NCBI GenBank assembly: GCA_944390885.1
Contig: CALXRP010000018.1
Coordinates: forward strand, 1-45,830
Direction: 5' to 3'
Source of the DNA: an uncultured Alphaproteobacteria bacterium
Lineage (GTDB): Bacteria > Pseudomonadota > Alphaproteobacteria > RF32 > CAG-239
Length of the DNA stretch: 45,830 nt
In this document: in pieces, positions 41,762 to 45,830 of the stretch
Layout: every line of letters starts with the position of its first letter
Numbering within the stretch: position 1 is the first letter of the stretch
Made by a program: the position numbers and the translations under genes
The notes under the pieces: model-generated
Database searches by the model: none
What the model was told of the DNA's origin: nothing
What the model saw: the letters and a program-made list of their open reading frames with translations, nothing else

Positions 41762-42028
41762 ATGGCCAACGGATGGGCTGGTGACGGAGCTGTTCAGGAA
41801 CAAATACAAGATTCGATAAACGATGAAATTCGGCGGGCAAGAAAAAACGTCCCCTCTGGAGAGAGTCTGGAATTTTGTGAAGAATGCGGAGAAGAAATCC
41901 CCCTCGCCCGTAGAAAGGCTTTGCCCGGCGTCCGGCTTTGCATCCATTGCCAGGAAGAAGCCGACAAAGAACAAAAAGCCGTCAACCTCTACAATCGCCG
42001 CGGCAACAAAGACAGTCAGCTGCGTTAA
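41762..42028 (+). CDS. DksA/TraR-type zinc finger protein
   Basis: An 88-aa protein with a C4 zinc finger CEECGEEIPLARRKALPGVR followed by LCIHC (CX2C-X17-CX2C, about 39-63), preceded by a short helical part. This is the small TraR/YbiI branch of the DksA family, which acts in the secondary channel of RNA polymerase or is carried by phages and plasmids. AAAGGAGG lies 6 nt before ATG 41762. It is divergent from the recombinase, with the 125-bp region between them holding its promoter and short inverted repeats. The stop overlaps the convergent GNAT gene by 4 bp. Confidence 0.88.
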   Translation: MANGWAGDGAVQEQIQDSINDEIRRARKNVPSGESLEFCEECGEEIPLARRKALPGVRLCIHCQEEADKEQKAVNLYNRRGNKDSQLR

Positions 42029-42543
42029 AAGGCATAATCAAAATTAATCGTTCCCTGACATCCGTCAAGACATTTCTTTTTCAGCTCTTTGACCAAAACA
42101 TATTTATCGGGCAAACCGTTCAGATTTTTAATCCCTTTCTTGATTGTTTCATCAAAGCCGAAACGATTGTAAAAATCCGGATTTCCTACCAGAAAAACAA
42201 CATCAAACCCCATTTTTTTCGCTTTTTTTAGAGCCGTATCAATCAGGCGCGACGCAACTTTTCGCTTACGAAAATCCAACGCCACGCAAACCGGCGCCAA
42301 AAGCAGCGCATTCAAAAATTTTCCGTCCAAATCAATCGGTTGACGGCTTAACATAATATGCCCGATTATCTTTTTTCCTTCTTCCGCCACTAACGCCAGC
42401 TCCGGAATATAATTCTCGGATTTCCGCAATAACACGGCAAAATCCTGTTCATGCCCGTCGCTCACATCTGCGGTTTCAAACGCTGTTTTTATCAAAGCAT
42501 AAACGGTATCAAAATCTTCCGGTCTTTCCGGCCTTATCTTCAT
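42025..42543 (-). CDS. GNAT N-acetyltransferase, YhbS-like
   Basis: A 172-aa acetyltransferase of the YhbS type. The acetyl-CoA site is in VALDFRKRKVASRLIDTALK (R-x-x-G/K-x-A form, about 93-112) and VFLVGNPDFYNRFGF follows, the highly conserved YhbS strand-turn. No substrate can be assigned; relatives act on small molecules or tRNA-linked groups. Start ATG 42543 overlaps the stop of the CAT gene by 4 bp (ATGA), so the two are co-translated. Confidence 0.85.
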   Translation of the reverse strand: MKIRPERPEDFDTVYALIKTAFETADVSDGHEQDFAVLLRKSENYIPELALVAEEGKKIIGHIMLSRQPIDLDGKFLNALLLAPVCVALDFRKRKVASRLIDTALKKAKKMGFDVVFLVGNPDFYNRFGFDETIKKGIKNLNGLPDKYVLVKELKKKCLDGCQGTINFDYAF

Positions 42544-43199
42544 CTGTCCGCTCCTTTTCTCTCAAAGTCGTTGCACAAATCCTGCAATTCGTTAATCAGC
42601 AGCGCCGCATGATAACCGTCACAAACGGCATGATGCATCTGCACGGCCAGCGGGGTATAAATTTTTTCGCTTTTCTCAACAAACTTACCCAAAGTAAAAA
42701 TCGGCAGCAAATATTTCTGTTCCAAAGGAAATTGCAGATTAAACGCCGTAAAATTCACCCACGGCAAACAGGAAATATTAAAAACATTTTCCGGCATATC
42801 CGGCTTTGGCGAAAAGGCCTCAATTTCGCCGTATTTTTCCCAATCTCTGATATAATCCAGATAAAAAGCATCAAAATCGGCATCAAACGGCGTCCATAAC
42901 GTTGAAAAACTTTTGCTTTGATTATGAAAAACCGTATAACAGGGCCAGATTACGCGCCAATAGCCAAGCTCACCGTTTTTGTTATAACAGGTCCGGAATT
43001 CCGTATGCCGGTTGATAACCTGGCTCAACAAATGCACAAAGACCGGAAAAAACATCAGATTCCGTTTTTTAACATTCTGTACCAACAGCGTAACATCAAG
43101 TTCCGCTGTCAGACTGAAACTGCACGGCACGTCGGAAGTATAATGCTCAAAATATTCGTTTCTTTTCCAATTCTGCCGGTCAATAAGCACAAATTCCAT
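42540..43199 (-). CDS. cat: Chloramphenicol O-acetyltransferase (CatA type)
   Basis: A 219-aa enzyme of the trimeric CAT family, transferring acetyl from acetyl-CoA to the 3-hydroxyl of chloramphenicol. The active site HHAVCDGYHA is complete (catalytic His near residue 189), and family landmarks are present: IDRQNWKRNEYFEHY at the start, FRTCYN, GELGYW, FSTLWTPFDADF and LPWVNFTAFN. ATG 43199 is preferred (AGGA 7 nt upstream, and the family starts MxFxxID); ATG 43202 is one codon earlier. Codon use is like its neighbours, so it may be a native gene rather than a recently acquired cassette. Confidence 0.9.
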   Translation of the reverse strand: MEFVLIDRQNWKRNEYFEHYTSDVPCSFSLTAELDVTLLVQNVKKRNLMFFPVFVHLLSQVINRHTEFRTCYNKNGELGYWRVIWPCYTVFHNQSKSFSTLWTPFDADFDAFYLDYIRDWEKYGEIEAFSPKPDMPENVFNISCLPWVNFTAFNLQFPLEQKYLLPIFTLGKFVEKSEKIYTPLAVQMHHAVCDGYHAALLINELQDLCNDFERKGADR

Positions 43200-43227
43200 C
43201 ATCTTTTCCTATCATAAAAAAACAAGT

Positions 43228-43971
43228 CTAATCAACCGGCGCATCTTTCATCCCTATTCTTCCGATCAAAGGCAATTTTATTGCCGGACGTAAAAAATCT
43301 ATACCAAAAACAAGCCCGAGAACATCAATTTCCACGCCCTCGCCTTTTCCGACGGTCAGTCCTAACAAACCAAAAAGCGAAAACTGATATCCCTTTTTGC
43401 TTTCAGCAATGTCAAAAAACTTATCATAGCCAAAAAAATCTTTTCCGATGGCAACCGGAGGCAATTCAACTGTCAACTCCGGCACCCGCCGGATAACATA
43501 TGATACAAAAGTATTGCTGTTCGGCCCCGGATACAAAACATACTCCGAGACAAACGGATAAGCCGCAACCGCTTTTTTAATTCCGGCAATTGCTTTTTCG
43601 GCCTCCTCACCGCGCAAATCCTGCAATAACTCCGGCTTCATTCCAAACCACATCCTGTCCGGAATATCCCGCGAAACATCTACGGCCTTGCCTGTCCGCC
43701 AGAGTTTCCAACCCAAGACCTGATAAACGGTATAATGGGCAGCCCCTTTTTCCTTGGTAGCGATCCAAGGATGTACGGCAAAATACTTGCGCCAGTTATA
43801 AACTCTTGCCGTATAAACCTGAACAACAGCCCGCTTCTCGTCTTTGGGCAACGGCGCAATTCCGGCACTGCTGCGGTCAGCCGTCCGCCAGTCCACATAA
43901 TTGTACTTAACGTCATAAGCCAACAAGGCAATCCCGATAAAAAATAAGATTATTACAATATATTTTTTCAT
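43228..43971 (-). CDS. DUF3750 family membrane-anchored protein
   Basis: A 247-aa protein with an N-terminal membrane segment (about 4-20) and a mostly periplasmic body. Segments such as VQVYTARVYNWRKYFAVHPW, HYTVYQVLGW, PFVSEYVLYPGPNSNTFVSY and GKDFFGYDKFF match the DUF3750 family, found mainly in Alphaproteobacteria and other Proteobacteria, of unknown function. A His and Cys-free GPNSNTF block suggests an amidase/peptidase-like fold, but this is only an inference. The start is ATG 43971, with AGGA 2 nt before TT; an upstream in-frame start (44001) is less likely. It lies 28 bp upstream of the CAT gene on the same strand and may head that operon. Confidence 0.75.
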   Translation of the reverse strand: MKKYIVIILFFIGIALLAYDVKYNYVDWRTADRSSAGIAPLPKDEKRAVVQVYTARVYNWRKYFAVHPWIATKEKGAAHYTVYQVLGWKLWRTGKAVDVSRDIPDRMWFGMKPELLQDLRGEEAEKAIAGIKKAVAAYPFVSEYVLYPGPNSNTFVSYVIRRVPELTVELPPVAIGKDFFGYDKFFDIAESKKGYQFSLFGLLGLTVGKGEGVEIDVLGLVFGIDFLRPAIKLPLIGRIGMKDAPVD

Positions 43972-44040
43972 AATCCTGCTTTTACTTTTACATACACACA
44001 TTAGTTAAGTATAACAAAAACAAACTTCAAAATCAAACAA

Positions 44041-44076
44041 TAACGCTTCAAAATTCATTCCAATTTTGAAGCGTTA
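44041..44076 (-). terminator. Strong hairpin, probable terminator after the ankyrin gene
   Basis: A perfect 15-bp stem (44041-44055 with 44062-44076) around a 6-nt loop. The T tail on the minus strand is only partial (ATTGTTTG), so it could also act as an mRNA-stabilising hairpin. Confidence 0.6.
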
Positions 44077-44087
44077 TTTATACTTGC

Positions 44088-45410
44088 CTAACCAATTTCA
44101 AAAGGGCTGCGTTGTTTCAAGAACCTGGCATTTTGTATTCCATATTCCTTGGCTTTTTTCTGCAGACGATACTGCTCTTTCTTCATCTTCAAATCAGCCT
44201 TAATTAATAACATCCGAACTTTCAAATAGTCTTTATCCTCATCATTTTGACCTTTTTCTCGCGCCCAATCCAAGGCCGTATTGCCAAAATCATCCTTACG
44301 CTGAAAATCCGCACCGGCTTCAAGCAGCCAATCAACGGTTTCTGGTTTTCCGGCACTTGCAGCCTCCATCAACGGCGTTACACCATCCTTGGTTGTTGCA
44401 TCTATATTTGCCCCATGTTCAATTAACAAATCTGCAATTTTGGCATCCCCGTTGGCTGCAGCACAATGCAAAGCTGAATAACCTCGCTGACCGGCAAAAT
44501 TAACCGCCGCTTTTTCTGAAAGCAAAAATTCGACAGCATCATATTTTCCCGCAGAAGAAGCATGAATTAAAGCAGTATTATTATTGGCATCCAAAGTATT
44601 AACATCAAACCCGTGAGCAATTAAGAACTTAAGCCAAGATAAATCTCCTTTATCCGCAGCTTGAAAAAAGGCTGCCTTTTCCAACTGTTTTCGAATATCA
44701 TCACATTCGGCGTAGCATATTGCTGTCAATCCCAATTGATCTTCCAATAAAACATTAGCATTCTCACTAAGTAAAGCCTCAACTTGCTTCTTGTCACCGT
44801 TTTCCGCAAAATACATCAAAGCAGTCTCTCCGTCATTATTTTGCAAATCAACATTTATTCCGTATGCGAGTAAAGATTCGATAACTTTTTCATATTGTAT
44901 GCCTCCTTTACCCTTCGCCTGTGCGGCCAACATCAAAAGAGAATTTCCACAGATATCCTGATAATTAACATCTGCACCTTTTTCCAACAGCAGCTTTACT
45001 ATATCAGAATTAAAATCAGCTTCTCTTCTATCCACCGCCGATTCCAAAGGATGATATAAAAGGTAGTCTCTGTTAAGATTAGATACATTATAATCCAACA
45101 ATAATTTTACCATTGATGTATTATTGTTTAAAATAGCACAATTTAACACACTGTTCATATCATAGTTATTGTCAGGGCCAATGGTATCAGGATCAGCTCC
45201 GTTTTTTAATAATAATTCGGCTATTTCAAGTTGATTATACATAACTGCCGTAGACAATGGACTATACAACAGATACCGACCCTCATCATAGTTGCTATAG
45301 AACTTTATGACTGAATTAATATCTTCTTTGCTGGCCTTAGCCACAAAATTCTCAACTTCTTTAATATCTCCTTTTCTAATTGCCTCATACATATATTCAT
45401 ATTCTTCCAT
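44088..45410 (-). CDS. Ankyrin-repeat protein
   Basis: A 440-aa protein without signal peptide or membrane segment. It contains about ten 33-residue ankyrin repeats recognisable by motifs such as LLLKNGADPDTIG, LLLEKGADVNYQD, LLAYGINVDLQNNDGETAL, LIAHGFDVNTLDANNNTAL, LIEHGANIDATTKDGVTPL and LLEAGADFQRKDDFGNTAL. The N- and C-termini are charged (C-terminal Lys/Arg-rich helix). Ankyrin proteins bind other proteins; no effector signal is visible. ATG 45410 is chosen because GGAG lies 8 nt upstream. A consensus promoter lies upstream and a hairpin downstream. Confidence 0.9.
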   Translation of the reverse strand: MEEYEYMYEAIRKGDIKEVENFVAKASKEDINSVIKFYSNYDEGRYLLYSPLSTAVMYNQLEIAELLLKNGADPDTIGPDNNYDMNSVLNCAILNNNTSMVKLLLDYNVSNLNRDYLLYHPLESAVDRREADFNSDIVKLLLEKGADVNYQDICGNSLLMLAAQAKGKGGIQYEKVIESLLAYGINVDLQNNDGETALMYFAENGDKKQVEALLSENANVLLEDQLGLTAICYAECDDIRKQLEKAAFFQAADKGDLSWLKFLIAHGFDVNTLDANNNTALIHASSAGKYDAVEFLLSEKAAVNFAGQRGYSALHCAAANGDAKIADLLIEHGANIDATTKDGVTPLMEAASAGKPETVDWLLEAGADFQRKDDFGNTALDWAREKGQNDEDKDYLKVRMLLIKADLKMKKEQYRLQKKAKEYGIQNARFLKQRSPFEIG

Positions 45411-45458
45411 CTTAAATTCTCCATATTTAAATTCCACAAAATTTTATAAATGAGAATC

Positions 45459-45486
45459 AGTATACATTTTCCAAAAATTTTGTCAA
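45459..45486 (-). promoter_or_regulatory. Sigma70-type promoter of the ankyrin gene
   Basis: On the minus strand a consensus TTGACA (45486-45481), a 16-bp spacer and TATACT (45464-45459). The leader to the start codon is about 45 nt. The region 45487-45616 is A/T-rich with nothing else visible. Confidence 0.65.
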
Positions 45487-45616
45487 TAAAAAATTAAAAA
45501 AAAATATTTTATCACTTATTTTCAAATAAATATCATGTATCATATCAAAAAAAATAAACATTAATTATTGACAGAATATTGCAATTTTCCTCAAAATGAA
45601 TCTTTTACTAAACACA

Positions 45617-45645
45617 AAAAAACCCGCCATTAAGACGGGTTTTTT
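45617..45645. terminator. Intrinsic terminator near the right end
   Basis: AAAAAACCCG (45617-45626) pairs with CGGGTTTTTT (45636-45645) with T runs in both directions. On the minus strand it directly follows the hairpin-rich sequence 45650-45830, so it probably ends a minus-strand transcript coming from beyond the window. Confidence 0.85.
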
Positions 45646-45829
45646 AATTGGTGGGAGTTGAGAGGCTGGAGAAAAGAAAATAACCGCTGCTCCGGTTATT
45701 TTCTGACGACAGGCGAAAGTTTGTTAGCTTATAAGCAAACGTAAGTGCCGCAGAATAAGCGTTACAAACTGAGTGCCCGAAACGAGTTAGTGAAGCCGTA
45801 AGGCTGAACTTACGAGTAAGAAGAACTCC
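45644..45829 (-). CDS. Partial open frame at the right edge, doubtful
   Basis: On the minus strand a frame is open for 61 codons from the window edge to a TAA at 45646-45644, just before the terminator. The product is Ser/Thr/Leu-rich (ends SSLSTPTN) and matches nothing I recognise. The same DNA is full of hairpins, and the 3' end reads CTCAACTCCCACCA, like a tRNA-type end, so the stretch may be an RNA gene rather than a coding region. Confidence 0.2.
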   Translation of the reverse strand, partial: GVLLTRKFSLTASLTRFGHSVCNAYSAALTFAYKLTNFRLSSENNRSSGYFLFSSLSTPTN

Positions 45830-45830
45830 C

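Noticed and set aside
45650..45830. tRNA with an intron, or tmRNA, at the right edge
   Set aside because: The acceptor-like ends and CCA are suggestive, but no D arm, anticodon arm, TTCRA loop or tag reading frame ending in Ala-Ala could be found.
1..45830. CRISPR array, insertion sequence or prophage
   Set aside because: No regularly spaced repeats, no transposase and no phage structural genes were seen. The recombinase and TraR-like genes alone do not define an element.

Overview
The window looks like a chromosomal segment from an AT-rich, probably host-associated anaerobic bacterium, most likely an alphaproteobacterium. Supporting signs are YejE/YejF transporter genes, a DUF3750 protein, a TPR-methyltransferase fusion and family 5 uracil-DNA glycosylase, together with a full Rnf complex and a HydG [FeFe]-hydrogenase maturase. 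Uncultured gut Alphaproteobacteria (the RF32-type lineages) fit this mix. The taxon is an inference; no rRNA gene is present. Genes are packed tightly with many 1, 4 and 8 bp overlaps, clear Shine-Dalgarno sites and short intrinsic terminators.

Layout. 1-3660: tRNA-Lys(CUU), guanine deaminase, a structured RNA candidate, an HD hydrolase coupled to an AsmA-like protein, and an orphan gene. 3660-6000: a minus-strand pair of CDP-alcohol phosphatidyltransferase and DsbD-like reductase. 6018-12520: a plus-strand operon apbE-rseC-rnfB-C-D-G-E-A with a visible promoter and terminator, coupling ferredoxin and NADH to an ion gradient. 12520-15510: a small hypothetical, UdgB, a beta-barrel protein, a small membrane protein and a 560 bp AT-rich gap. 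15510-20853: yejF-yejE preceded by a 905-residue membrane protein that looks like a degenerate sulfatase/phosphoethanolamine transferase. 20983-29243: rpsD, a TPR-methyltransferase/Nudix/GNAT operon, tldD-pmbA, prolyl aminopeptidase and a sirtuin.

29282-30986: a compact ECF sigma factor operon (85-aa membrane protein, sigma factor, Spy-like protein, His-rich secreted protein) with an ECF-type promoter in front of it. 31015-38851: a U32 family protein (rRNA hydroxylation type), an NlpE-like lipoprotein lacking its CxxC, two surface-polysaccharide glycosyltransferases, hisS, and a sucrose-phosphate-synthase-like GT4 enzyme. 39003-40900: hydG with its TM1266-type ACT regulator. 41021-43971: an accessory-looking patch with an Mpi-like serine recombinase, a divergent DksA/TraR zinc finger gene, and a chloramphenicol acetyltransferase/GNAT pair. 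44041-45410: an ankyrin-repeat protein. 45617-45830: a terminator followed by an unexplained hairpin-rich end containing a partial open frame.

The metabolic core (Rnf, flavin transferase, HydG) argues for fermentative, hydrogen-linked energy metabolism. The envelope genes (YejEF, DsbD, ECF operon, NlpE-like, glycosyltransferases) argue for a Gram-negative cell exposed to envelope stress. I did not find a CRISPR array, insertion sequence or complete prophage.
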